From Thermosporothrix hazakensis (GTDB taxonomy: Bacteria > Chloroflexota > Ktedonobacteria > Ktedonobacterales > Ktedonobacteraceae), in assembly GCF_003253565.1 (NCBI RefSeq), contig NZ_QKUF01000007.1, forward strand, positions 211,734-275,733: DNA of 64,000 nt. Reading direction: 5' to 3'. Below the pieces are notes generated by a model, which saw only the letters and a program-made list of their open reading frames with translations, made no database searches and was not told the DNA's origin. The position numbers and the translations under genes are program-made. Positions 51,035 to 60,593 of the stretch are shown in pieces. The number at the start of each line of letters is the position of its first letter. Within the stretch, counting starts at the first letter, position 1.

Positions 51035-52399
51035 CTACGCAGAAGAGAGTTCATCGGTTGTGATATCATCTCCGCTGTGGCTCACAAGGTCAGAAAGCAG
51101 GCGAGCCTGCTCTAGCTCGTGTTCACTCTCCTGAATCTTGCCAATTTTCAGATAGTGCCTGGCCAGGCGAACATGGGCGCTAATGCGAGCGGAAATACGT
51201 TGAGTGTCTGCCAGCTCGCGGGTAGCATTGCGAAATGCCTCTTCTACTTCAGGCATATGGGGATCAATGGCCTCCAGAATGCGGCCTCGTATCGTGTAGG
51301 CATCAGCACGCCGCCGTTTATAGCTGCGTTGTCCGGCTTCTAGCGCGAGATTTGCATACTTGCGGGCCTCATCAAAGCGCTTTTCTTCCAGCGCGATATC
51401 TGCGAGCAAGCAGGCCGCGCCAGAGACAACGCTTGCCTCTTCTTTCTGGCGTCGCTGTCCCTCTCGTGTGCTGGCAGGAGGCTGTTTTAGCGTATAGAGC
51501 CAGGTATGCAGGATCTCCTGAAGGTGAGCTTGAGCATGTTCATGCTGCCCAAGTGCATATTCGAGCTGGGCGATCTGATGAGTGACAGCCGCCGCGGAGA
51601 GTTGATCATTGATAGCGCAATAGAGAGAGCGGGCCTGTTCTGCGTGTTTGAGTGCGGTCTGAAGGGAGGCCTCTTTGCTCTGGTGTCTTTCGCTTGCTGT
51701 GCGAGGGAGACGGAAAGCCTGCGAGGAAGCGAGGAGCGCCATTCCCCAATGGGCCTCAGCCACATAGCCAGAAGGCGTTGAACGATCCATGATATGCAGT
51801 GCGGTCTGATAGTGTTCAAGGGCATCCTCAGGTTGCTGAAGCTCGCGACAGGTGCCAGCGAGATGCAAGTGGAGTAGCATGAGATCCTGCCGTTGCTCCT
51901 GAGGTAGGAATTTTGGTTCAGGTGGACAAATGCTGAGCGCGTAGATAAAATCCTGTTGTGCCCGCAAAAATTTGCGCTGTTCAAAGAAACATTGCCCCCG
52001 TAACGCGGCGAGCCGCCAACGTTGCCGGGGTGGGATCTCTGGTAAGTAGAGATGCTCTAATAATTGAATCGCGGCTGCGATTTCTTTCTTTTGCAGATGG
52101 AGCGCGGCCCTTGCTCGGGTCTCTTCAAAGAGCTGGTCAGGTTGAGAGCCTTGATCCTCGGTTTCTTTATTCTGTTGTGCAAGATATTGTAGATCTTCAA
52201 GGGGGAGATGTAACCGTTCGGCCAGATACCGCAGGCTGTCCACTGAAGGCTCGATTCTGTTTCGCTCGATTTGTGAGATCAGACTGGGACTGTACTGATT
52301 GCCAGCGACCTCTGCTAAAGATAGCTGCAATTGTTCCCTCGCAGCTCTTATGCGACCCCCTAGCGTATCTGGTGATACGTGCTTAGACGGACGAGGCAT
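51035..52399 (-). CDS. XRE-family regulator with TPR repeats
   Basis: The 454-residue protein has a helix-turn-helix at about 12-68 (LQLSLAEVAGNQYSPSLISQ, then IERNRIEPSVDSLRYLAERL) followed by tetratricopeptide repeats from about 95 to 445. This layout is typical of regulators that respond to peptides or partner proteins. It is preceded by a near-consensus promoter at 52471-52499 and is divergent from the topoisomerase genes. No operator symmetry was found. Confidence 0.85.
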   Translation of the reverse strand: MPRPSKHVSPDTLGGRIRAAREQLQLSLAEVAGNQYSPSLISQIERNRIEPSVDSLRYLAERLHLPLEDLQYLAQQNKETEDQGSQPDQLFEETRARAALHLQKKEIAAAIQLLEHLYLPEIPPRQRWRLAALRGQCFFEQRKFLRAQQDFIYALSICPPEPKFLPQEQRQDLMLLHLHLAGTCRELQQPEDALEHYQTALHIMDRSTPSGYVAEAHWGMALLASSQAFRLPRTASERHQSKEASLQTALKHAEQARSLYCAINDQLSAAAVTHQIAQLEYALGQHEHAQAHLQEILHTWLYTLKQPPASTREGQRRQKEEASVVSGAACLLADIALEEKRFDEARKYANLALEAGQRSYKRRRADAYTIRGRILEAIDPHMPEVEEAFRNATRELADTQRISARISAHVRLARHYLKIGKIQESEHELEQARLLSDLVSHSGDDITTDELSSA

Positions 52400-52470
52400 A
52401 AGCCTTTGCCATCCTCCCTGATGTAAGGTTAAGAATAGGTAAATGAGTAAGTATAGAACAATTCAGGATA

Positions 52471-52499
52471 ATTATAATCGAGAAAAAAGAAAAATACAA
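52471..52499 (-). promoter_or_regulatory. Sigma-70-type promoter of the HTH-TPR regulator gene
   Basis: On the minus strand TTGTAT and TATAAT are separated by 17 bases, in an A/T-rich context. Confidence 0.65.
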
Positions 52500-52748
52500 T
52501 ACCGAGCGAAAACGAGGTTTACATAGATCATCAGTCTAGCAGGCCTATTGAGTTTCTATGTATCAATCCTTTATCATAAGTGGTATCTTTATCGGTTAGA
52601 GCAATGGTGTTGCTGGAGCATCATTTTTTATCGTTTGGCCTTCTACCATGTCTGTACTTGCCGAGGAAAAGTACTGAGATTCCATTTTTGCGCTGGCAGG
52701 GAAGAAGGAATGCATAGAACTTATGACCCAAAAAGAAGCCGGGTTATC

Positions 52749-52777
52749 TTGACTTTCCAGATATTAGACGTTATCCT
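52749..52777 (+). promoter_or_regulatory. Sigma-70-type promoter of the topoisomerase operon
   Basis: TTGACT and TATCCT are separated by 17 bases, about 40 bases before the subunit B start. Confidence 0.55.
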
Positions 52778-52817
52778 GATTAGGCAAAAAGCATGATAAA
52801 GAGAGGTATAGGGTTTG

Positions 52818-54905
52818 ATGTCTCGTTCCCCAAAAGCACTCCCTCCTGCTCAAGACGAGGTAGGCGCGACTCAGGAGCAGTTTTCATTTTTAGTGGCACA
52901 AAGTCCTACCGAACAGAATGGGGAAGCCTCATCTGAAACGGCAAAAGCTTCCCGATCTGAGAAGAAAGGATCGAATTATACGTCTGCCGATATTCAGGTA
53001 CTTGAGGGCATCGCGGCTATTCGCCATCGCCCGGGTATGTATATTGGCTCGACCTCTACTTCGGGGCTGTTGCACCTGATCTGGGAGGCCCTTGATAACG
53101 CTGTAGATGAGGCTGTGGCCGGGTATGGAAAACATATCTGGCTTTCTCTCGATCGTGATGGCTGGGTGACAGTGCGAGACGAGGGACGTGGCTTGCCGTT
53201 CGATCCTATGCTTTATCAAGGTGAATATCTTCCTGCTGCGACGGTGATCCTGACTGTACCGCATTCTGGAGGGAAATTCTCTGAAGGCGTGTACAAGACA
53301 GCAGGTGGTCTGCATGGTGTTGGCACAACGGTAATTAATGCCCTTTCGGAGCGTCTGGAGTTGACAATCTGGCAAGAAGGGCAGCAGTTTACCCAGACCT
53401 TTAGCCGAGGTACCGCGTTGCCGCATCATATCGGGCCCTGTGATCCATCGCTGCACGGAACACAGTTCCGCTGGCTGTACGATCGTTCCGTCTTTGACCC
53501 AGATGCCTACTATTCACTGGAAGCGATTATCAGTCGTCTGAAGGCGTCAGCATATTTGAACCGTGGTGTGTCGTTCCATCTGGATGCCTGGGATGAGGCT
53601 TCGGGTGAGCAGGTCCAACAGGTCTTCTACTCACGAGAGGGCCTGCCTGATTATGTGCGTGATCTGTCGGAGGGAACCAGCGATCCACTGTTTAAATATG
53701 TTATCGGCATTGCAAAAGAGAAGGATGATGTTTCGGTCGAAGTAGCGCTTCAGCCCACATCTGGATATAAGATCGCGCTCTACAGCTATGCGAATGCGGT
53801 GCGTACCCGCGATGGCGGTGTACATGAGACGGGCTTTAAGGCGGCCTTAACCAAAGTGGTCAATGATTACGCCTTGAAGTTTGGTGTCATCAAAAATCGT
53901 GAAAAAGACGGTTTCAGGCCAGAAGTGATCCAGCAAGGATTGAACGCGGTCATTTCGGTGAAGCTGGTCAACCCTCAGTTCCAGGGGCAGACAAAAGATC
54001 GTCTGAATAATGCGCCGGTTGAAGGTATCGTTCGTTCAGTCGTTGACGAGGGGTTGAAAGAGTGGTTTGAACATCATCAGGGACCGGGCAAAGAGTGGCT
54101 CAAGAAGATACAGCAGATGCAGAAGGCTCGCAATGAAGCGCTGTTGGTAGAAGAATTGGCGCGGGCTGGCAATAAGAAAAATGGCGAGATGATGGATACC
54201 TCGCTGTCCAAGAAGTTTTTACGCTGTAATACCAATGATCCATCACGAGCCGAACTCTTTATCGTTGAAGGTGACTCGGCGGGTGGTAGTGCCGGTCAGG
54301 GTCGTTTTTCTGACTTCCAGGCTGTGTTGAAGCTGAAGGGGAAGCCGCTGAACGTCGCGAAAGCCGACCTGAAGAGTATCGTAGAAAATGATGAGATTCG
54401 CACGATTATCAATGTCCTGGGAACTGGGACGCGTGACACATTTGATATCACACGCTTGAAGTTTAACCGCGTGATTATTGCAACCGATGCGGATGTTGAT
54501 GGCCTGCATATTCAATGTCTGTTGTTAACTCTGTTTCACCAGGAGTTTAGTGATCTGATCGAACGCGGCCATGTCTATATTGCTTGCCCTCCGCTCTACT
54601 CGGTCAAGTACAGAGGCAAAGTCATCTGGCTGCTGAACGATGAGAGTCGTGAGGAGTTTTTGCGCACGCATCCCGACGCACGGAATATGGAGTTCAAGCG
54701 CTTTAAAGGACTTGGCGAGATGAACGCCAAAGAGCTACGTGAGACAATGTTTGATCCTGCTCGCCGGGTGTTGAAACGCGTGACGATGGAAGATGGCGTG
54801 CTGGCTTCCAAGCTGGTCGCAGAGTTGATGGAAGATCGAAATGCTGAGCGGAGACGCGTCTTCCTGGCCGAACATTCTCGTAAAGTGAAAGAACTGGATG
54901 TGTAG
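52818..54905 (+). CDS. Type IIA topoisomerase subunit B (ParE/GyrB)
   Basis: This ATPase subunit of a type IIA topoisomerase has 695 residues. After a nonconserved 50-residue tail it shows the GHKL ATPase (IRHRPGMYIGS, the catalytic and Mg-binding region WEALDNAVDEAVAGYG, GGLHGVGTTVINAL), the transducer domain and the TOPRIM domain (ELFIVEGDSAGGSAGQGR, ATDADVDGLHI), ending with KRFKGLGEMNAKEL. The partner subunit A begins three bases after the stop. Its type (gyrase or topoisomerase IV) depends on that partner, which lacks a GyrA box. The ATG at 52818 is used. Confidence 0.9.
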   Translation: MSRSPKALPPAQDEVGATQEQFSFLVAQSPTEQNGEASSETAKASRSEKKGSNYTSADIQVLEGIAAIRHRPGMYIGSTSTSGLLHLIWEALDNAVDEAVAGYGKHIWLSLDRDGWVTVRDEGRGLPFDPMLYQGEYLPAATVILTVPHSGGKFSEGVYKTAGGLHGVGTTVINALSERLELTIWQEGQQFTQTFSRGTALPHHIGPCDPSLHGTQFRWLYDRSVFDPDAYYSLEAIISRLKASAYLNRGVSFHLDAWDEASGEQVQQVFYSREGLPDYVRDLSEGTSDPLFKYVIGIAKEKDDVSVEVALQPTSGYKIALYSYANAVRTRDGGVHETGFKAALTKVVNDYALKFGVIKNREKDGFRPEVIQQGLNAVISVKLVNPQFQGQTKDRLNNAPVEGIVRSVVDEGLKEWFEHHQGPGKEWLKKIQQMQKARNEALLVEELARAGNKKNGEMMDTSLSKKFLRCNTNDPSRAELFIVEGDSAGGSAGQGRFSDFQAVLKLKGKPLNVAKADLKSIVENDEIRTIINVLGTGTRDTFDITRLKFNRVIIATDADVDGLHIQCLLLTLFHQEFSDLIERGHVYIACPPLYSVKYRGKVIWLLNDESREEFLRTHPDARNMEFKRFKGLGEMNAKELRETMFDPARRVLKRVTMEDGVLASKLVAELMEDRNAERRRVFLAEHSRKVKELDV

Positions 54906-54908
54906 TGT

Positions 54909-57395
54909 ATGGCTAGTGTCTCGGATAACACAATTGAACCGGGGATTGTTCAAGAAGATTTTTCGGTCATTATGTCGCATGCCTTTGCGACATATGGTCT
55001 CTCTGTAGTCACCGATCGAGCGCTACCCGACGCTCGTGACGGTCTTAAGCCCGTTCATCGCCGTATTCTCAGCGGGATGCGGGAGGCTGGCTATCTCTCA
55101 AATCGCTCAACGGTGAAGAGTGCCGAGGTAGTTGGGTTGATTCTTGGTAACTATCATCCTCATGGTGATACTTCTGTGTATGATGCTGCTGTGCGTATGT
55201 CGCAGCCATTCTCGATGCGCTATCCCTTGATTGAGGGACAGGGCAATATGGGGAGTGAGGACGGCGACGCAGCTGCTGCCTACCGCTATACCGAGATGCG
55301 CCTTTCTCCTCTGGCTGAAGCGCTGATGGCCGATATGGAATGTGAAACGGTCCCGCTGCATCCGACCTATAAGCAGGACCCGAAGGTACTGGAGCCGGAC
55401 TATTTGCCCGGGCGCATTCCACCTATTGTGAATCCGTCGAGTGGGATCGCGGTTGGCCTCTCGACCAATATTCCTCCCCATAACCTGACCGAGGTGTTGC
55501 GGGCCTGTATTGCTCTGCTCGATAAACCTGAGATGACGGTTGAAGAGCTGATGACATATATTCAGGGCCCGGATTTCCCGCAGGGAGGCCAGATTATTGG
55601 TATCCAGGGGATTAAGGATTACTTTACTACCGGCAAGGGGCGTATTATTGTACGGGCCGATGTGCGGCTTGAGGAGACACCGCGCAGCCGCTCACTGGTA
55701 GTGACACAGATCCCGCCGATTGGACGCGATAAGGTGAAAGCCTCGATTATCAAGGCGTTCAATGCGCATAAGCTTGAAGGGCTGATGGCTGATTTGCGCG
55801 ACGAAAGCGATACCGAGAAAGGTACGCGTATTGTGCTGGAACTGCGCAAAGATGCAGACCCGGCGCAGGTGCTTACTCAGCTTTATCGTGAAACCGATTT
55901 GCAGGTAGCGCTTTCATTTCAGATGGTCTTTCTCTTCGGTACTCCAATGCAGCAGGCTCGTCAACCAAAACAAGTTGGCATGCTGGAACTGCTGAACTAC
56001 TGGAACGAGCATCAGATTGATGTTCTGACGCGGCGCACACAGTTCGAGCTGCGCAAAGCTCAGGAGCGCTTGCATGTGGTTGAAGGTCTGATGATTGGTG
56101 CTACCCATGCGGAAGAAATCGTGCGCATCTTTCAGCAATCGGAGGATCGAGCCGCGGCGCGGCGGACAATCGAGGAGCGGTATCAGTTGACTCCCAGACA
56201 ATCGGATGTGATCGCCTCGATGACGCTTTCACAGGTTACGCGTCTCGACACCGGTAAGTATCTCAAAGAGCAGGAAGAGCTTCAGCAGCGTATTCGTGAG
56301 CGTGAACGCCTGCTTTCAGATCGTCGGGCTTTGCTCTCGTTGTTAAAACGTGAGATGCAGCAGTTGATCAAGCGTTTTGGGGATGAGCGTCGCACGGTCA
56401 TTGATGCTGAAGCCACAATTCACACGCCGATTACCCGGGTACCAAGCCTGCATGAGCGTGAGCCGCTGACCGTTGTGTACACTCGTGGCGGCCTGCTGAA
56501 GGCGCTTCCGGCGGATACCTATACTCCAAAGAGTAAGCAGCCAGGTGAGCCTGCTGTATATACTCCAGTTCGGAGTGATGAGCAGTTACAGCAGGTAATC
56601 GCGACGGCAACCGGTGAATATCTGCTCTGCATCGCATCAAGTGGACGCGTGTTTCAGCTTGCGTCCCATCTGATCCCTTCCTCGACTCGTTCGGGCAAAG
56701 GTGAGCCAATCGCCAATCTGCTTGAGTTGGAAGAGGGGGAGGAGATTGTCAGCATTCTGCCGATCAGTTCGTATGAGGAGGAGCGCTATCTTGTTACCTT
56801 CAGCGAATATGGCAAGGTTAAGAAGTCACCTCTGAGCGAGTATAAGACGGCAGATGTGGACGGTGTACAGGATATGAAGCTCGCGGAGGGAGATAAAGTC
56901 GTAGCTGCGTTGCTCTCAAGCGGACGTGGTGAGTATTTTGTCTCAACCGATTATGGGCAGACGTTGCGCTTCAGCGATGACACCTTCCGCTCACAAGGTC
57001 GTGTGGGTCAGGGCGTGGCTGCGATCTCGCTGGCGAAAGGCGGCACTGTGATCAGTGCATCGCATCTGGATGCCGACCAGGCAGAAGCACAGCCAGATCA
57101 GTTCAGTATACTGGTTGTCACCGTACAGGGAACTGTCAAAAAGGTGCCGCTCAGCGAGTACCCGCAACGGGGACGCGCGACGGCTGGCGTCGTTACCACT
57201 GAGTTGCTTGAGACTGATCGCGTTTTCTCAACAATGCTGGTACATGAGCAGGATCATGTGCTTCTGGCATGGGAGGAGAATGCCCGTAGTAATCAAGTAA
57301 CCGCTTTACGCATTGCGGATCTGGAGCCGGCGCCCCGTATGCAGGGGGGGATGCAGGTAGCAAATGGACGCGTCCTGAGCGTCGTCAAATTGTAA
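54909..57395 (+). CDS. Type IIA topoisomerase subunit A (ParC-like, no GyrA box seen)
   Basis: This DNA-cleaving subunit of 828 residues has the winged-helix and tower domains with DARDGLKPVHRRIL, HPHGDTSVYDAAVRM and the catalytic tyrosine in AAAYRYTEMRL near residue 124. The quinolone-region position equal to E. coli GyrA Ser83 is threonine here, and Asp87 is conserved. The C-terminal beta-pinwheel (about 500-828) has several blades, but the GyrA-box QRRGGxG needed for DNA wrapping is replaced by a SKQPGEP stretch in blade 1. This favours a topoisomerase IV-like enzyme. It is cotranscribed with subunit B. Confidence 0.9.
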   Translation: MASVSDNTIEPGIVQEDFSVIMSHAFATYGLSVVTDRALPDARDGLKPVHRRILSGMREAGYLSNRSTVKSAEVVGLILGNYHPHGDTSVYDAAVRMSQPFSMRYPLIEGQGNMGSEDGDAAAAYRYTEMRLSPLAEALMADMECETVPLHPTYKQDPKVLEPDYLPGRIPPIVNPSSGIAVGLSTNIPPHNLTEVLRACIALLDKPEMTVEELMTYIQGPDFPQGGQIIGIQGIKDYFTTGKGRIIVRADVRLEETPRSRSLVVTQIPPIGRDKVKASIIKAFNAHKLEGLMADLRDESDTEKGTRIVLELRKDADPAQVLTQLYRETDLQVALSFQMVFLFGTPMQQARQPKQVGMLELLNYWNEHQIDVLTRRTQFELRKAQERLHVVEGLMIGATHAEEIVRIFQQSEDRAAARRTIEERYQLTPRQSDVIASMTLSQVTRLDTGKYLKEQEELQQRIRERERLLSDRRALLSLLKREMQQLIKRFGDERRTVIDAEATIHTPITRVPSLHEREPLTVVYTRGGLLKALPADTYTPKSKQPGEPAVYTPVRSDEQLQQVIATATGEYLLCIASSGRVFQLASHLIPSSTRSGKGEPIANLLELEEGEEIVSILPISSYEEERYLVTFSEYGKVKKSPLSEYKTADVDGVQDMKLAEGDKVVAALLSSGRGEYFVSTDYGQTLRFSDDTFRSQGRVGQGVAAISLAKGGTVISASHLDADQAEAQPDQFSILVVTVQGTVKKVPLSEYPQRGRATAGVVTTELLETDRVFSTMLVHEQDHVLLAWEENARSNQVTALRIADLEPAPRMQGGMQVANGRVLSVVKL

Positions 57396-57405
57396 CAGAA
57401 CCGAG

Positions 57406-57441
57406 GAAAAGCGCTCTCGATATTCTCCGAGAGCGCTTTTC
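57406..57441. terminator. Bidirectional terminator after the topoisomerase operon
   Basis: A perfect 14-bp stem GAAAAGCGCTCTCG/CGAGAGCGCTTTTC with an eight-base loop ends in T-runs on both strands. Confidence 0.93.
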
Positions 57442-57459
57442 TTTTCGCATGTATGCTTT

Positions 57460-57804
57460 TTAAGGGGTAGGAGGAACCTCATCCTGACGAATTTCTTCAA
57501 TCCGACGCTCCTCCGGGGTTTTCTCGCCTGAGCGAATAACCTCGATGGAACAGCGAGTCAGCAGTGCGCCCAGAACGCCGATAGCTGCAAGCTGCGGTGC
57601 CAGCAGAACGCCTGCAACGCCGATAGTCAGCGGGATCTCAAGCAGTGTGTGACCGTCCTGCTTGATAATGACGCGACGGACATTTCCTTCGTGAAGAAGT
57701 TCCTTGATTTTTGTGACAAGCTGCTCACCAACGACCTGTAATTCCTCAACACCATAGGTCTTCTGCTCAATATTGGGGTCGGAATTCGGGTTTGTCTGAG
57801 TCAT
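57460..57804 (-). CDS. DUF4342-domain protein
   Basis: The 114-residue protein matches DUF4342: LVTKIKELLHEGNVRRVIIK near residue 29, HTLLEIPLTIGVAGVLLAPQ and a following hydrophobic stretch LAAIGVLGALLTRCSIEV. The hydrophobic middle may be one or two membrane helices or a buried core. The C-terminal tail is acidic. The function is unknown; in firmicutes the domain is sometimes fused to a UBA-like domain. It is convergent with the topoisomerase operon. Confidence 0.8.
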   Translation of the reverse strand: MTQTNPNSDPNIEQKTYGVEELQVVGEQLVTKIKELLHEGNVRRVIIKQDGHTLLEIPLTIGVAGVLLAPQLAAIGVLGALLTRCSIEVIRSGEKTPEERRIEEIRQDEVPPTP

Positions 57805-58085
57805 GGTTAGCTCTCCTTACTTCTATTTCGACGTATACGGAATGCTCAATAGGAAACGACCGTTTGCTTACTCTGCGCAGAAAGCGTTCGGCTGATTACT
57901 GGTGTGAGCTGATTTGTTTACGGATCGCTCGCCAGTGTTGTATGCTGAATGTGTAGCCATGCTATTTTCTTCACGGCTACATCTTATATACGGTAACAGA
58001 GGGGAAAAAGTTGAAAAATTTAACGAGGATTTGCTATTTTTTTTATCCTCTGATTGGTAACTTTGCGTGTAGAAGGAGGTGTGGG

Positions 58086-58487
58086 ATGGCTTTTTACCTT
58101 GCAAAAACGGAACCAGCTGAGTATTCTATTTTAGATCTGGAACGAGAAAAGCGAACGACGTGGGATGGCGTGCGCAATCCGCAGGCAGTAAAGGCGATTC
58201 GCGCTATGCAGCTAGGTGATGAGGTACTGATCTATCATAGCGGTAAGGAGGAGGCTATTGTCGGTGTAGCAAAAGTGCTTTCAGAGCCTCGCCCTGACCC
58301 GAACGATACGAAAAGCTGGGTGGTTGAGCTTGGCTTTGTTCGTCATTTGACTCGCCCGATTCCCTTGCGGGAAATCAAGGAGTCGCATCTTTTTGATGAT
58401 TGGAGTCTGGTGCGGCAGAGTCGTCTATCAACCATGCCTGTACCGGAAGAGTTTATCGCATGGTTGCAACAGGGCCAGACGCTCTAA
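58086..58487 (+). CDS. EVE-domain protein
   Basis: The 133-residue protein begins MAFYLAKTEPAEYSILDLER, with TTWDGVRNPQAVKAIRAM and VLIYHSGKEEAIVGVAKV, the hallmarks of the EVE (PUA-like) fold that binds modified bases in nucleic acids. AAGGAGGTGTGGG lies directly before the ATG at 58086. It starts a run of three genes with short gaps (27 and 17 bases), so the EVE protein may be cotranscribed with the aminotransferase and thioesterase. Confidence 0.88.
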   Translation: MAFYLAKTEPAEYSILDLEREKRTTWDGVRNPQAVKAIRAMQLGDEVLIYHSGKEEAIVGVAKVLSEPRPDPNDTKSWVVELGFVRHLTRPIPLREIKESHLFDDWSLVRQSRLSTMPVPEEFIAWLQQGQTL

Positions 58488-58514
58488 TTACCGCCTGGAA
58501 GGAGTGCTTGCGAG

Positions 58515-59360
58515 ATGCTGGATACATCTGCTATTTGGTATGTTGGCGGAAAATGGGTGCATCCCAATGAGGCAACTCTTTCAATTAATGATGTTGCTGT
58601 ATTGCGGAGCTATTGCGTGTTTGAAGGGTTAAGAACCTATAACCGCCGCCCATTTCATCTACACGATCATCTGATGCGCCTGTTTCACTCGGCGTCCTTG
58701 ATTGATCTGGAAGTACCGTATACCCTGACTGAGATTGCGGCTATCATTCATGAGGTGATCGAGCGCAACACGTATACTCATGCCTCGATTCGTGTGCTTG
58801 TAACCGGCGGTGAGAGCGAGGATGGTGTGTTGCCGACAGGGAAACCAGTTCTAGCTGTGTTAATAACTCCATTGCCTGAGCGAGATATGGAGCGCTTTGA
58901 GCGTGGAATCAAAGTCATTACAGCACGGATAGGGCGTGAGCTACCGGAGGCGAAAACGTCAAATTATGTGCAGGCAATACGAGCTTTGAAAGCGGCTGCA
59001 CGCCAGAATGCGGCCGACGCTCTATATGTCAATGCAGAAGGCGAGGTGCTGGAGGGAACACGCAGCAATTTTTTTATCTTTCGCGGAGATGCCCTGATTA
59101 CGCCTCGTGAGGGGGTATTATCTGGGATCACACGAGATACTGTATTGAAGTTAGCTCAGGGACGCTTCGCAATTGAAGAACGACCGATTCTCGTTTCGGA
59201 ACTACCCGAAATTGATGAGGCATTTCTATCATCCTCATCAAAAGAGATCACGCCTGTTGTACAGATTGATGATCTCGTCATCGGTTCTGGCAAAGCCGGA
59301 AAGCGTACATATGAGCTGGAACAACGATTTATTGATATGGTTCAGCGAGGCGATTTTTAA
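58515..59360 (+). CDS. Class IV aminotransferase (branched-chain or D-amino-acid type)
   Basis: This is a pyridoxal-phosphate fold-type IV enzyme of 281 residues. The PLP lysine is in PEAKTSNYVQAIRALKAA near residue 152, the acid in EGEVLEGTRSNFFIF, and the TPREGVLSGITRDTVLKLA and SSSKEITPVVQID blocks complete the family pattern. It could be branched-chain aminotransferase, D-alanine aminotransferase or aminodeoxychorismate lyase; the FEGLRTYNRRPFHLHDHLMR segment favours the first two. It sits between the EVE and PaaI genes. Confidence 0.87.
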   Translation: MLDTSAIWYVGGKWVHPNEATLSINDVAVLRSYCVFEGLRTYNRRPFHLHDHLMRLFHSASLIDLEVPYTLTEIAAIIHEVIERNTYTHASIRVLVTGGESEDGVLPTGKPVLAVLITPLPERDMERFERGIKVITARIGRELPEAKTSNYVQAIRALKAAARQNAADALYVNAEGEVLEGTRSNFFIFRGDALITPREGVLSGITRDTVLKLAQGRFAIEERPILVSELPEIDEAFLSSSSKEITPVVQIDDLVIGSGKAGKRTYELEQRFIDMVQRGDF

Positions 59361-59377
59361 GAGAAACAGCAGAAGGA

Positions 59378-59893
59378 ATGTCTGTCGTAATGGAGAAAGA
59401 GACGCGGATAGAAAGAACACGTACATTTGCCTGGGAAGATCCAATGCGGCTGATGGAGCAGGGAAAAGCCATGAGCGGCTTCGAGTATTTGAAAGCGATT
59501 CAGCATGGGACTTTGCCGCCACCCCCCATTGCGTGCTTGATTGGAATGGAACTGGTGGAAGTGGAGGAGGGGCGCGTTGTTTTCACCGGCCGTCCTGCTG
59601 AATATCATTATAACCCGCTTGGGACAGTTCATGGGGGAGTGGCGGCGACGCTGCTTGATTCGGCAGTTGGGTGTGCCGTTCACTCGAAGTTGCCCCTGGG
59701 TGTCTGGTATACGACGATTGAATTGAAGATAAACTATCTACGCCCTTTGACTGCCGAGACCGGAACAGTCTATGCCGAGGGAAAGGTGATTCATGTTGGC
59801 GGTCGTATCGCGACTGCTGAAGGAAAACTAATAGACGCTGCAGGTAAACTGTATGCGCATGCAACGACAACGTGTCTGGTGATGCGCTCATAA
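59378..59893 (+). CDS. PaaI-family acyl-CoA thioesterase (hotdog fold)
   Basis: The 171-residue protein has the hotdog thioesterase motif NPLGTVHGGVAATLLDSAVG near residue 78, which contains the key histidine-glycine-glycine and aspartate, followed by ELKINYLRPLTAETGTVYAEG. It hydrolyses acyl-CoA or aryl-CoA thioesters; the substrate is unknown. A preceding N-terminal 45 residues are not conserved. ATG 59378 follows GAAGGA closely; ATG 59390 is also possible. It ends the three-gene run. Confidence 0.85.
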   Translation: MSVVMEKETRIERTRTFAWEDPMRLMEQGKAMSGFEYLKAIQHGTLPPPPIACLIGMELVEVEEGRVVFTGRPAEYHYNPLGTVHGGVAATLLDSAVGCAVHSKLPLGVWYTTIELKINYLRPLTAETGTVYAEGKVIHVGGRIATAEGKLIDAAGKLYAHATTTCLVMRS

Positions 59894-59927
59894 GCAGACA
59901 CTCTCGGTTCTCAGAGAGCAAATAGGA

Positions 59928-59955
59928 AGCCTGCTACAATTGACTGTAGCAGGCT
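59928..59955. terminator. Hairpin between PaaI and HhH genes
   Basis: A perfect 11-bp stem AGCCTGCTACA/TGTAGCAGGCT has a six-base loop but no clear T-run on either strand; probable but unproved terminator. Confidence 0.5.
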
Positions 59956-59975
59956 GAGGGAGTAAGAGGTGATGT

Positions 59976-60593
59976 TCAGGCGATCTCATTCAGGGACTGT
60001 TGTTTTTTTGGACCGCCTAATGCTTTCTGTGCGGCTTCCTTCAGGCGAGCTTCGCTACGTGCGCCAAAGCCCGAGAGCTGGCGGATGCGCTGCTGTTGCG
60101 CTGCCCACCATAGTTTCTCTACAGAGTCAATTCCCAGTTCTTCATACAACCTGATGGCAGTATAAGGGCCGACATGTTCGACATTGAGTAAGGCCCGTAC
60201 ACCGGTTGGCAAAGCAGGCAGACAGAGGCCATTATGAAAGGTCATCACACCTTTCTCCACCAGTTCCCGAATGCGGGTACGCAGGCGGTCGCCAAGTCCG
60301 GGTATAGGAAGCGCCTCTCCACGAGCCAGAATATCTGCTGCGGGTTCTGCCAGGTCCAGGATGCCTCGCGCCGCATTACGATATGCCTGAATACGATAAG
60401 GATTGCCTGCCTGACTCTCAAGCAGGTCTGCGATCCCTGAGAGCACTTCAGCTATCTGACGGTTGCTCACCTTAGGTGAGACCTCAGCCTCCGGCTCCAT
60501 GCCTGGCAAGACCGGCTGTGATGGACGTTTCCCAGAGCGTGCGGGCAGGGATGGGACGATTTGAATTGTTTGGGTAAGCTGGAATATGCTCAT
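59976..60593 (-). CDS. Helix-hairpin-helix protein related to PolX N-terminal domain
   Basis: The product is about 205 residues. After a 45-residue tail it shows the HhH_8 / polymerase-beta 8-kDa-like domain (VSNRQIAEVLSGIADLLESQ, NPYRIQAYRNAARGI, LPIPGLGDRLRTRIREL) and a second HhH-like unit (LLNVEHVGPYTAIRLYEEL, then RIRQLSGFGARSEARL). The polymerase palm and PHP domains of PolX are absent. It probably binds DNA. ATG 60593 is preferred because the ORF start at 60668 would extend into the leader. A strong promoter lies at 60711-60739, and an inverted repeat spans the leader. Confidence 0.75.
   Translation of the reverse strand: MSIFQLTQTIQIVPSLPARSGKRPSQPVLPGMEPEAEVSPKVSNRQIAEVLSGIADLLESQAGNPYRIQAYRNAARGILDLAEPAADILARGEALPIPGLGDRLRTRIRELVEKGVMTFHNGLCLPALPTGVRALLNVEHVGPYTAIRLYEELGIDSVEKLWWAAQQQRIRQLSGFGARSEARLKEAAQKALGGPKKQQSLNEIA

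Larger units (their letters stand above)
52400..52817. other. Divergent promoter region between HTH-TPR regulator and topoisomerase genes
   Basis: This 418-base gap holds one promoter for each strand, listed separately. The short frames in it lack ribosome sites. Confidence 0.5.
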
